DNA of 6,351 nt from Ruminococcus sp. (GCA_017418765.1 JAFOMV010000013.1:1-6351); one strand, 5' to 3'. Shown: positions 1-6,351, numbered from the stretch's first letter. Numbers and translations are program-made. Notes: generated by a model from the sequence alone, not told the origin.

Positions 1-1374
1 GGCGCTAAAGTTCCAAAGGGTGTGCTCCTTTTAGGCCCTCCAGGTACAGGTAAAACTCTCCTTGCAAGAGCTGTTGCAGGTGAGGCAGGATGCCCGTTCT
101 TCCCTATCTCAGGTTCAGATTTCGTTGAAATGTTCGTCGGTGTCGGTGCATCAAGAGTAAGAGACCTCTTTGAACAGGCCAAGAAGCACTCACCTTCCAT
201 CATCTTCATCGATGAGATCGACGCTGTAGGACGTCACAGAGGCGCAGGTCTCGGCGGCGGCCATGATGAACGTGAACAGACTCTTAATCAGCTTCTCGTT
301 GAAATGGACGGCTTTACAGGCAACGAAAGCGTTATCGTTATCGCTGCCACCAACAGACGTGATATCCTTGACCCTGCACTTCTGCGTCCGGGACGTTTTG
401 ACAGGCAGATAGTTGTCGGATATCCTGATGTCAAAGGCAGAGAGGAAATACTCAAAGTCCATGCTAAAAACAAGCCGCTTGGTCCTGATGTTGATCTCAA
501 AGTCATTGCTCAGACTACTCAGGGATTCACAGGTGCAGACCTCGAAAATCTTCTCAACGAAGCAGCTCTCCTTGCTGCAAGAAATGAGAGGATGTCCATT
601 ACCGAAAAGGATATCGAGGAAGCTACAATGAAGGTAATTGCAGGTCCTGAGAAAAAATCACGTATCGTTACCGAGCGTGACAGAAGGATAACTGCTTATC
701 ATGAAGCAGGTCACGCTGTTGCCGCTTACAATCTTCCAACTCAGGATAAAGTGCATCAGGTAACTATCATACAGCGTGGTATGGCAGCAGGACTTACTGT
801 TACCCGTCCTGACAATGATGACAGCCATGTAACAAGAAATCAGATGAGAGAAAGCATCGTTATGCTTCTCGGAGGCCGTGTTGCAGAAGAATTATTTGTG
901 GACGATATCTGTACAGGTGCTTCAAACGATATCGAAAGAGCTACCAAAACTGCGAGAAATATGGTTACAAAGTACGGCTTCTCCAAGAAGATCGGCACTG
1001 TTGTTTACGGCTCTGAAAGTGATGAAGTATTCATAGGTAAGGATTACGGTCACACCAAGAATTACAGTGAAGCTGTTGCGGCACAGATCGATGAGGAGGT
1101 CCGCCTTATCATCGAAAAGGCTTATACTGACTGTACTGAGATACTCAGGGCTAATTCAGACAAAATGCACCTGCTCGCAAAATATCTCCTGAAATTTGAG
1201 AAGATCGACGGAGAAGATTTTGAAAAGCTTATGAAGGGCGAGATCACTGAGGATATCCTCAGGAATGACAAACCCGAAAGCGAAACTGTCAGTCTCAGCA
1301 ATAATAATGCTGATTCCGATAGTGAAAAGAACATTGAAGCTGATACAGAAAAAACTATCAGCAGCGAAGAATAA
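1..1374 (+). CDS. ftsH: ATP-dependent zinc metalloprotease FtsH (5' end missing)
   Basis: Membrane-anchored AAA+ protease that unfolds and degrades misassembled membrane proteins and some short-lived cytosolic regulators. The reading frame is open from base 1, so the gene enters from the left; 457 residues are visible. In order they show Walker A GPPGTGKT (12-19), the FVG pore motif (45-47), Walker B IIFIDE (67-72), the second region of homology with ATNRRD and arginine fingers in RPGRFDR (129 and 132), the zinc site HEAGH (234-238), and the third zinc ligand Asp310 in TGASNDI. All catalytic residues are intact. In E. coli FtsH (about 644 residues) Walker A lies near 192, so roughly 180 residues with the two membrane helices and periplasmic-type domain should lie upstream. 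The C-terminus ends in an acidic Ser/Asn/Glu-rich tail from about 420, probably disordered. Three in-frame stops (TAA TAA TGA, 1372-1380) close the gene, directly followed by a terminator. Identification is secure. Confidence 0.97.
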   Translation, partial: GAKVPKGVLLLGPPGTGKTLLARAVAGEAGCPFFPISGSDFVEMFVGVGASRVRDLFEQAKKHSPSIIFIDEIDAVGRHRGAGLGGGHDEREQTLNQLLVEMDGFTGNESVIVIAATNRRDILDPALLRPGRFDRQIVVGYPDVKGREEILKVHAKNKPLGPDVDLKVIAQTTQGFTGADLENLLNEAALLAARNERMSITEKDIEEATMKVIAGPEKKSRIVTERDRRITAYHEAGHAVAAYNLPTQDKVHQVTIIQRGMAAGLTVTRPDNDDSHVTRNQMRESIVMLLGGRVAEELFVDDICTGASNDIERATKTARNMVTKYGFSKKIGTVVYGSESDEVFIGKDYGHTKNYSEAVAAQIDEEVRLIIEKAYTDCTEILRANSDKMHLLAKYLLKFEKIDGEDFEKLMKGEITEDILRNDKPESETVSLSNNNADSDSEKNIEADTEKTISSEE

Positions 1375-1379
1375 TAATG

Positions 1380-1409
1380 AGATCCCGAGGCAATTCCTCG
1401 GGATTTCTT
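1380..1409 (+). terminator. Intrinsic terminator after ftsH
   Basis: A perfect 9-bp GC-rich stem, ATCCCGAGG (1382-1390) with CCTCGGGAT (1396-1404), closes on a 5-nt loop CAATT. A G-T and an A-T pair extend it at the base to 1380 and 1406. The trailing run TTTCTT is short and interrupted, so termination may be less complete than at the operon terminator near 4635. Its position right after the ftsH stops, and before a separate promoter at 1449, separates ftsH from the downstream operon. Confidence 0.85.
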
Positions 1410-1448
1410 AATCTTTGATTACAAAGAGTTAAAATCAGTTTAAATGTA

Positions 1449-1477
1449 TTGAAGTCAGCTTTTTCATATGATATAAT
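1449..1477 (+). promoter_or_regulatory. Sigma-A-type promoter of the FHA-rodA-pbpA operon
   Basis: A -35 box TTGAAG (1449-1454; four of six matches to TTGACA) is followed by a 17-bp spacer and a perfect -10 box TATAAT (1472-1477). A TG at 1469-1470, one base before the -10, makes an extended -10. Transcription should start near 1484, leaving a leader of about 37 nt before the GTG at 1521. The -10 sits inside an 11-base palindrome, GATATAATATC (1470-1480). This could be an operator or only a result of AT-richness. Confidence 0.72.
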
Positions 1478-1508
1478 ATCGTATATAAAGAAGTTAATAT
1501 CTTTTAAT

Positions 1509-1515
1509 GGAGGTG
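1509..1515 (+). promoter_or_regulatory. Ribosome binding site that decides the FHA gene start
   Basis: GGAGGTG is a near-perfect Shine-Dalgarno sequence. The last G of GGAGG (1513) lies 7 nt before GTG at 1521, the usual spacing, but 16 nt before the in-frame ATG at 1530. GTG is therefore preferred as the start. Confidence 0.8.
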
Positions 1516-1520
1516 TTTTC

Positions 1521-1940
1521 GTGAATTCTATGAACCTCATATTATGTGCCGTTGCTGCAGCGGCTCTTGATCTGTGTACTCTTATTCTTATAATAACAGC
1601 TTACCGTGAAAAAAGGTCTGCCGCTAAAAACTGGAACTGGCTCTCTAATTCAATGGAACTCGCTGAACAGGGCATGACATATGACCTCGGATGTGACGAG
1701 ATACTAATAGGACGTCATGCTTCGGCTGACATAAGGCTCCCTGACCTTTCTGTTTCACGATATCATGCTATGCTGACTGTTTCAAACGGGCGCTGGACTA
1801 TCACCGATATCGGTTCTAAGTCAGGTGTATTCGTAAACGGCAACCTTGTACATGAGGCTGTTCTGCACGAAAATGACATTATCAAGCTTGGCAACCGCCG
1901 ACTTGTTTTCAGAAAAAGGAGGGATGAACGTGTACGCTAA
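1521..1940 (+). CDS. Membrane-anchored FHA-domain protein (FhaB/FipA-like)
   Basis: A 139-residue protein with one N-terminal hydrophobic helix (about 4-28), then a basic stretch (REKR, 29-32) that predicts a cytosolic C-terminal part, and a forkhead-associated domain (about 54-132). The FHA signatures are present: Gly64-Arg65, Ser79-Arg80-Tyr81-His82 (the SxxH motif) and Asn106-Gly107 after DIGSKSG. FHA domains bind phosphothreonine peptides, so the likely role is to recruit a kinase-phosphorylated partner to the membrane near the cell-wall synthase encoded next. It ends in a basic tail. The GTG start is chosen from the ribosome binding site; an in-frame ATG lies at 1530, and a longer frame back to a TTG at 1449 would run through the promoter. 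The 3' end overlaps the SEDS gene by 11 nt, implying translational coupling. Mycobacterial FhaB has the same helix-plus-FHA layout, but orthology is inferred from layout and context only. Confidence 0.9.
   Translation: MNSMNLILCAVAAAALDLCTLILIITAYREKRSAAKNWNWLSNSMELAEQGMTYDLGCDEILIGRHASADIRLPDLSVSRYHAMLTVSNGRWTITDIGSKSGVFVNGNLVHEAVLHENDIIKLGNRRLVFRKRRDERVR
1918..1923 (+). promoter_or_regulatory. Ribosome binding site that decides the rodA start
   Basis: GGAGGG lies within the end of the FHA gene. From GGAGG (ending 1922) there are 7 nt to GTG at 1930 but only 1 nt to the in-frame ATG at 1924, which is too close for normal initiation. GTG at 1930 is the preferred start. The spacing equals that of the FHA gene, which also uses GTG. 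Confidence 0.7.
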
Positions 1941-3222
1941 TCCTGTAGCTTATATTTTTTCATGTATTTTCGTTCTTCTCGCACATTTGTCAATGCTGGT
2001 AAACATATACTTCAACGGAAACTATACTGATATAAAGGATGTGATAGCACTCGGAACTGCTGTTCTCATTCTGGATATCGTTTACTTTGTTGTTATGCTG
2101 TTTTTCAAGCAGATATCATACGCTGTGGATTTTCTGCTCATTCTCATACTGAATATGAGTGTTATCTTCCAATCCTGCTTTGGCGGTGTAGGCTTTGACC
2201 TGAAACACTATATAACCTGTATCGCTGCGCTGATCGCCTGCAAAGCAGGATTCCTTTTCTGCCGCAACCATAAGTGGATACAGGAACTAAAGAAGTATAT
2301 ATATGCTGCTATCGGTGTTCTCATGGCTGTAATACTTCTTTTTACAGGCTCAAGAAGTATGTGGATCAATTTCAATTCATTCTCCATACAGCCTTCAGAG
2401 TTCATTAAACCTCTGTTCATACTTGCCTGTGCCACATCAGTCATGGACCAGCAGAAAAGGCATAAGATAGTCTTTGTCAATGTTGTATATGAAAACATTG
2501 CCCTCTTTTGTCTCACAGGCGCTATCGTACTTTTGCAGTGGTGGTGCCGTGACCTGGGAAGCCTGCCAACTTTCATGGGTATCTATGCCTGCGGATTCCT
2601 TCTCAGGATATGCTACCCGAAAGCTAAATTCTCAAAGAAAAAACTGATATTTGCAGGTGTGGTTCTTCTGGCAGTTGCTATTATAGGTATCAGATTTGCT
2701 CCAGAATACGTTCAGCACCGTCTTCATGTTGATATATGGAATGACAAAAACGGCGACGGCTGGCAGCAGGCTCAGGCTCTCATAGGCATTTCCAACGGCG
2801 GATGGTTCGGTGTAGGCCCCGGAAAGGGATACCTCCATAACATTTTCGCTTATGACTGCGATATCGTATTCTCGACTATCTGCGAGGAATGGGGACTGCT
2901 TTACGGCCTGATGATGGTATGTGTTATCCTCATCATGATAGCTATACCTCTCATCAATCCCCCACGCTCATACTTTCACGGTACAATGTCAGCAGGTGTC
3001 TGTGCCGCTTTTGTGGTACAAATGGCACTGAATATCTTCGGTTCATGCAACCTTATACCGTTCACCGGTGTTACTATCCCGTTCATATCAACAGGAGGAA
3101 GCTCTATGGTCGTAAGCGGACTTATGATAGGTATGCTCATGGCCTGCCAGTCACCTGTGTTCAAGGAGCCAAAGAACAAGAAAAAAATCAAGCCCGTTCC
3201 TGCATGGAGGTGGACTGAATGA
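1930..3222 (+). CDS. rodA: SEDS-family peptidoglycan glycosyltransferase (RodA/FtsW type)
   Basis: A polytopic membrane protein of 430 residues that should polymerise lipid II into glycan strands together with the class B PBP encoded next. Conserved SEDS segments are visible: IQPSEFIK (153-160), RDLGS (207-211), the large extracellular-loop segment with DIWND and GDGWQQAQ (268-282), the Gly-rich NGGWFGVGPGKG (289-300), Asp311 in CDIVF matching the essential Asp of the family's TDFIF motif, CEEWG (318-322), and ISTGGSS (386-392). I count about 12 hydrophobic segments, five of them before QPSE, where E. coli RodA has about three. Mycobacterial RodA also has additional N-terminal helices and similar wording (SIQPAEF, LIPLTG), so RodA is the best name; FtsW or SpoVE remain possible. 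It overlaps the FHA gene by 11 nt and shares ATGA with pbpA. A positively charged C-terminal tail (412-421) is predicted to be cytosolic. Confidence 0.9.
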   Translation: MYANPVAYIFSCIFVLLAHLSMLVNIYFNGNYTDIKDVIALGTAVLILDIVYFVVMLFFKQISYAVDFLLILILNMSVIFQSCFGGVGFDLKHYITCIAALIACKAGFLFCRNHKWIQELKKYIYAAIGVLMAVILLFTGSRSMWINFNSFSIQPSEFIKPLFILACATSVMDQQKRHKIVFVNVVYENIALFCLTGAIVLLQWWCRDLGSLPTFMGIYACGFLLRICYPKAKFSKKKLIFAGVVLLAVAIIGIRFAPEYVQHRLHVDIWNDKNGDGWQQAQALIGISNGGWFGVGPGKGYLHNIFAYDCDIVFSTICEEWGLLYGLMMVCVILIMIAIPLINPPRSYFHGTMSAGVCAAFVVQMALNIFGSCNLIPFTGVTIPFISTGGSSMVVSGLMIGMLMACQSPVFKEPKNKKKIKPVPAWRWTE

Positions 3223-4577
3223 AAAGTATAAGACGATGCCAGCATATCATAAGCTTCATTATCGTTATGTTCATTATCGGTATGGCTGTGCTGGTGCTGA
3301 AGATACAGCGTGAAGCTCCATTCTATATGATGAACTCAGACCACCATGAACTTGGATTTGTGTACGACAGAAAGGGCGATGTTCTTTTCGACGGCACAGG
3401 CGAAAATCAGTACCCTGACAACTACTTCGTCGATATCGGCAATATCATCGGTGATGATTCGGGACAGATGAACAATACCCTTGTTGCTCAGAACATAGAA
3501 AAGCTCAACAACTACAGCTTCTCAGGCGGTCTTAAAAGCAATGGCAGAGCCTCCATATACACAACTATGGATCATCAGGCCAACCGTGCAGTATACAACG
3601 CTTTCGGCTATCAGGAGGGCTGTGTGGTCGCTTATAACTACGCTACAGGCGATATACTTGTTTCCACAAGTCTGCCTTCTATCGATGTCACACAGGGTTA
3701 TGACGCTATCGACAGCTTCAAGCCGGGTACACTCATGTCCAAAACTCTTTATAAGACCATTCCCGGCTCAACTCAGAAGGTCTCAACTGTTATTTCAGCT
3801 CTTGAAATAATGGGAGCTGAAAGGCTTTTCTCCAAGAGCTTTACCTGTACAGGTCAGTATATCAACCGCACAGGTCTCAATATCGACTGCCATAACATCT
3901 ATGGTCATGGTACTCTCAATATCCAGCAGGCCGTAGAAAACAGCTGTAACCCATTCTTTGCCCAGCTTATCGAAGATGATGACCTTCCCCTCGACAGGCT
4001 TATCGAGCAGTACAGAAAGCTCGGATACGCTGTTAACGGCGATGAAGACAAGTATTTCGATATTAATGGTATACAGTGTGAGCGAGCTTCTACCAATCTG
4101 ACTGATAAGTACGAGTTCACTACTCAGTGGGGCTGTATCGGTCAGGGCGATACTATCGTAAGTCCAATGCAGCTTATGATGTGGCAAAGCGCTATCGCTA
4201 ACGGTACTGGTAAAATGACTATGCCTCATCTCATAGATCACTGCGTCAACGTCAACGGAGCTGTCACAGATACAGCTAAAACCGAATACAGCGAACAGCT
4301 CTTTTCTCCTGATACAGCTTCTGCAATGAAGCAGATACTCCTCACAAATGGCGCTAACCACTATGCTTACTCCATCAGCGGATATAACGTAGGCGTTAAA
4401 AGCGGTACAGCTCAGGTCGATGATGGTGCCAACGAAAACTCTCTCCTTGTCGGATTTGTTGATGATCCTGCTTTTCCTGTGGCATTCTGCATACTCATAG
4501 AAAAAAAGAACGAGGGATTCCTCACTACAGAGCAGATAGCACAGGTCCTCCTCGATAATCTCAGAGCAGATTTCTGA
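3219..4577 (+). CDS. pbpA: Class B penicillin-binding protein, peptidoglycan transpeptidase (PbpA-like)
   Basis: A 452-residue transpeptidase that cross-links stem peptides of the glycan made by the SEDS partner, acting outside the membrane. A short basic N-terminus is followed by one membrane helix (about 9-28). A YDRKGDVL segment (49-56) recalls the DRNG box of class B PBPs. The transpeptidase domain carries all three motifs: SxxK with nucleophile Ser184 and Lys187 (in PGSTQK), SxN as Ser242-Cys243-Asn244, and KSG at 394-396 in VKSGTAQ, a known variant of KTG. GCVVAYNYATGDIL (134-147), YGHG (228-231) and GQG (308-310) are also typical. Cys210 and Cys224 flank the segment before YGHG. At 452 residues it is short for class B and has little room for a pedestal or PASTA domains, like mycobacterial PbpA (about 490). 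The start is ATG in an ATGA overlap with rodA, preceded by GGAGGTGG (3206-3213). It is the last gene before a strong terminator. Confidence 0.92.
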   Translation: MKSIRRCQHIISFIIVMFIIGMAVLVLKIQREAPFYMMNSDHHELGFVYDRKGDVLFDGTGENQYPDNYFVDIGNIIGDDSGQMNNTLVAQNIEKLNNYSFSGGLKSNGRASIYTTMDHQANRAVYNAFGYQEGCVVAYNYATGDILVSTSLPSIDVTQGYDAIDSFKPGTLMSKTLYKTIPGSTQKVSTVISALEIMGAERLFSKSFTCTGQYINRTGLNIDCHNIYGHGTLNIQQAVENSCNPFFAQLIEDDDLPLDRLIEQYRKLGYAVNGDEDKYFDINGIQCERASTNLTDKYEFTTQWGCIGQGDTIVSPMQLMMWQSAIANGTGKMTMPHLIDHCVNVNGAVTDTAKTEYSEQLFSPDTASAMKQILLTNGANHYAYSISGYNVGVKSGTAQVDDGANENSLLVGFVDDPAFPVAFCILIEKKNEGFLTTEQIAQVLLDNLRADF

Positions 4578-4618
4578 TATTACTCTGCTCACAGCCTCAA
4601 TTATAGAATTAATATTAA

Positions 4619-4655
4619 AGCGGACAAGACTGTAATGATCTTGTCCGCTGTTTTT
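4619..4655 (+). terminator. Intrinsic terminator of the FHA-rodA-pbpA operon
   Basis: A perfect 11-bp stem, AGCGGACAAGA (4619-4629) with TCTTGTCCGCT (4639-4649), has a 9-nt loop and is followed after one G by TTTTT (4651-4655). It lies 41 nt after the pbpA stop. Read on the minus strand, the same stem is followed by TTTAATATT, so it could also weakly stop transcripts arriving from the convergent HtrA gene. Confidence 0.92.
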
Positions 4656-4702
4656 GATAATAATTATCGTTTATTTTTATTGCCGGATCAACACTATATA
4701 CG

Positions 4703-4741
4703 ATATCCAGCCGCATCCACGTAAAGAATGCGGCCGGATAT
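4703..4741. repeat. Long inverted repeat between convergent genes
   Basis: ATATCC-A-GCCGCAT (4703-4716) pairs with ATGCGGC-C-GGATAT (4728-4741), giving 13 base pairs with one A/C mismatch and an 11-nt loop. It begins 28 nt after the HtrA stop on the minus strand, the place expected of its terminator. However, neither strand has a T run directly after the stem, so it is not a canonical intrinsic terminator. It may protect the htrA 3' end or act together with the operon terminator. Two GGATATGG repeats (4736-4743 and 4755-4762) lie on its htrA side. Confidence 0.7.
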
Positions 4742-4769
4742 GGAGAATATATATGGATATGGATAAATC

Positions 4770-6260
4770 TTAGTTTTCGGTAATGTCTGTATCTGTTTCA
4801 AGAGGATTGCTTTCTTCATTTCCTTCTGAAACAGCATGTGCCTCCTGAAGCTTCACATTAACATCAACATCAGTACCGTTTCTGCTGAGTGTAAGTTTTA
4901 TGGTATCACCAGCTTTATACTGATTCTTTATTTTGTTAAGCTCCTCAACTGTCGTTATAGCTTCGTTTTCAATGCCTATTATGATATCACCTGCAAGTAT
5001 GCCTGCCTGTTCAGCTGCACTGCCCTCCTGCACAGTTCTTACATATACGCCCATCGGTATATTAAGATATCTTGAATATGCTTCGTTGACGTCTACCGTA
5101 GAAATACCTATCTGAGGTCTGCCCTTTACATAGTTATAGTTGATGAGATCATCTATTATAGATTTAGCTTCTTTCATCGGGATGGCAAAACCAAGACCCT
5201 CAACACTCGCTGAACTGTAGCTTGATGACATTTTTGCGGAATTGATACCTATTACCTGACCACAGCTGTTTAACAGCGGACCGCCTGAATTGCCGTTATT
5301 GATAGCTGCATCAGTCTGGATAAGTGTCATGCTCTTTTCATTTATGCTTATCTGACGATTCAAGGCTGATACTATACCGCTGGTAACTGAACCGAAAAGG
5401 TCAAAGCCAAGCGGATTACCCACAGCTATAACTAATTCACCGACACGAAGCTCATCGCTGTTGCCCAATGTAGCAGGTGTTAGGTTCTTTTCATTTACTT
5501 TAAGAACGGCAATATCTGTCTCGATATCATATGCGATTATCTTTGCATCATGTTCGGTCTCATCGCTGAAAAGCACTGAGACTTCGATCGCCTTGCCTGC
5601 ATTGTACTCGCTTTCATCATATATAACATGAGCATTTGTTACAATGTAGCCGTCATCAGTGATTATAAAACCTGTACCTGTAGCCTTCGCCTGCTGAGTT
5701 TGCGGAGTGGTGTTCCATCCCCACATACTGAATGAAGGCTGAGAATACTTATACTCAAAAGTAGACGAAACACCTACGACAGACGGCATTATCTCCTCTA
5801 CGATATCAGGGAGCGGCTTAGAGTCACCTCTTGCTGCAAGATCTATCAGGCTCGGAAGTTCTTCCACGTTATCTGCATTTTTTACAGGTTCATGCTCATC
5901 AGCACTTGATTCGTTTTTCTCTGTTTTCACATTATCATTTGGAGCTTTCTTTTCTTTAGAACTTTCGCCCGTATACTCTGCCAACTCCTTTTTTGTCTCA
6001 TTCAGGAATCTGTATACCTGTACTGAACCTGCACCTACTCCTGCGAAAAGAAGCAGACATACCATTGCTTTCAGCAGCCTGTGATCATTCTTTTTAGAGG
6101 GCTGTGATAGGTGCTCCGAATTATATTCATAGCTTTGATCGAAGGAACTGCTTTCATAGGAATATTCATTTCCCTTTCTTACGCCCTGATCATTCTGATA
6201 ATAATTATTGTTTTGCTGTCCGTTATGATCGTTATTGTATGGATCAAAATTATCAGCCAT
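4770..6260 (-). CDS. htrA: Membrane-anchored HtrA/DegP-like serine protease with one PDZ domain
   Basis: A 496-residue trypsin-like protease that degrades misfolded proteins at the outer face of the membrane. A cytosolic N-terminus of about 60 residues, rich in Asn, Gln, Tyr and Ser, is followed by one membrane helix (about 62-86). Next come a charged Lys/Glu/Asn-rich linker (about 90-135), the protease domain (about 150-375) and one PDZ domain (about 381-471), with an acidic tail. The catalytic triad is complete: His211 in TNAHV, Asp249 in TDIAVLK, and Ser325 in GNSGGPL. A Trp/Met-rich insert (about 172-192) sits at the LA-loop position. The start is ATG at 6260, because AAAGGA (6275-6270) lies 9 nt upstream; an in-frame ATG at 6278 has no ribosome binding site. 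The gene stands alone and converges on the operon. Bacillus HtrA proteins share this single-helix, single-PDZ layout and are induced by secretion stress; similar control here is inferred. Confidence 0.95.
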   Translation of the reverse strand: MADNFDPYNNDHNGQQNNNYYQNDQGVRKGNEYSYESSSFDQSYEYNSEHLSQPSKKNDHRLLKAMVCLLLFAGVGAGSVQVYRFLNETKKELAEYTGESSKEKKAPNDNVKTEKNESSADEHEPVKNADNVEELPSLIDLAARGDSKPLPDIVEEIMPSVVGVSSTFEYKYSQPSFSMWGWNTTPQTQQAKATGTGFIITDDGYIVTNAHVIYDESEYNAGKAIEVSVLFSDETEHDAKIIAYDIETDIAVLKVNEKNLTPATLGNSDELRVGELVIAVGNPLGFDLFGSVTSGIVSALNRQISINEKSMTLIQTDAAINNGNSGGPLLNSCGQVIGINSAKMSSSYSSASVEGLGFAIPMKEAKSIIDDLINYNYVKGRPQIGISTVDVNEAYSRYLNIPMGVYVRTVQEGSAAEQAGILAGDIIIGIENEAITTVEELNKIKNQYKAGDTIKLTLSRNGTDVDVNVKLQEAHAVSEGNEESNPLETDTDITEN

Positions 6261-6269
6261 AATGGACCA

Positions 6270-6275
6270 TCCTTT
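6270..6275 (-). promoter_or_regulatory. Ribosome binding site of htrA
   Basis: On the minus strand AAAGGA ends 9 nt before ATG at 6260. This favours that start over the ATG at 6278, which lies upstream of the site and would add six residues (MKGWSI). Confidence 0.7.
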
Positions 6276-6295
6276 CATTACTTGTCTTTAAATAT

Positions 6296-6328
6296 ATTAT
6301 AAACAGTTTTGTGATAATAATATGATAA
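6296..6328 (-). promoter_or_regulatory. Putative htrA promoter with TTATCA direct repeats
   Basis: On the minus strand a perfect TATAAT lies at 6301-6296, placing the transcript start near 6289 and a leader of about 28 nt. No good -35 box exists at 16-19 bp spacing. Instead, two TTATCA copies (6328-6323 and 6317-6312) repeat every 11 bp, the nearer one ending 10 bp before the -10. This geometry resembles sites of OmpR/PhoB-family activators that stand in for the -35. A weaker third copy, TTTTCT (6339-6334), keeps the same 11-bp phase. The -10 is reasonably clear; the activator is inferred. Confidence 0.45.
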
Positions 6329-6351
6329 CGGACAGAAAATATATTGTAATA

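Noticed and set aside
1412..1427. Small hairpin TCTTTG-ATTA-CAAAGA between the ftsH terminator and the operon promoter
   Set aside because: The stem is only 6 bp and mostly AT pairs, with no T tract after it; it is too weak to call a terminator or regulatory RNA.
1449..1520. Upstream extension of the FHA gene to a TTG at 1449
   Set aside because: The extension would contain the -35 and -10 boxes and has no ribosome binding site, while GGAGGTG correctly serves GTG at 1521.
1846..1929. Longer N-terminus for rodA starting inside the FHA gene
   Set aside because: It lacks a ribosome binding site and is out of frame with the well-supported FHA domain; GGAGG before GTG at 1930 gives a clean membrane protein start.
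3795..4592. Long open frame of 265 codons on the minus strand opposite pbpA
   Set aside because: It lies wholly antisense to a gene with all three PBP motifs, its protein has no recognisable domain, and no ribosome binding site or promoter supports it. It is best explained by codon bias in pbpA.
4656..4668. Palindrome GATAATAATTATC after the operon terminator
   Set aside because: It is purely AT-rich apart from its ends, has a one-base centre, and is likely by chance in this composition.
4836..5115. Small plus-strand open frames opposite the htrA 3' half
   Set aside because: They are antisense shadows of the PDZ-coding region with no initiation signals or recognisable protein features.

Overview
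The window looks like chromosomal DNA from a low-to-moderate GC Firmicute, most likely a Clostridia/Oscillospiraceae relative such as Ruminococcus. This is an inference from strong GGAGG-type ribosome binding sites, two GTG starts, TATAAT promoter elements, compact intrinsic terminators and protein style. No 16S or other taxonomic marker is present. It holds one partial and four complete protein genes and no RNA gene, insertion sequence or CRISPR array.

Layout. (1) 1-1374, plus strand: the 3' three quarters of ftsH, the membrane AAA+ zinc protease, cut by the window edge just before its Walker A motif. It is closed by three in-frame stops and a GC-rich hairpin terminator (1380-1409). (2) 1449-4655, plus strand: a self-contained transcription unit. 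It has a good sigma-A-type promoter (TTGAAG, 17 bp, TATAAT with an extended -10 TG), then three overlapping genes and a strong terminator. The genes encode a membrane-anchored FHA protein (1521-1940), a RodA/FtsW-type SEDS glycosyltransferase (1930-3222) and a class B penicillin-binding protein (3219-4577). (3) 4578-4769: a convergent intergenic region with the operon terminator and a second long hairpin that lacks a T tract. (4) 4770-6260, minus strand: an HtrA/DegP-like membrane-anchored serine protease with one PDZ domain. (5) 6261-6351: its upstream region, with a TATAAT box and two TTATCA direct repeats 11 bp apart in place of a recognisable -35 box.

How the genes fit together. The three-gene operon encodes a SEDS polymerase with its partner transpeptidase, the core pair of a septal or elongation peptidoglycan synthase, plus a small FHA protein that could tie the pair to Ser/Thr-kinase signalling. 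Content and order recall the actinobacterial fhaB-(pstP)-rodA-pbpA-pknA-pknB cluster. The SEDS protein also shares with mycobacterial RodA two extra N-terminal hydrophobic segments and a similar spelling of conserved motifs (recalled, not aligned here). No kinase or phosphatase gene is in the window. The flanking FtsH and HtrA are both membrane/envelope quality-control proteases, but each has separate transcription signals, so a functional link to the operon is only suggestive.

I see no clearly undescribed system. The items most worth a second look are the FHA-SEDS-PBP module in a Firmicute, the departures from consensus in the SEDS protein, and the repeat-containing promoter of the HtrA gene.
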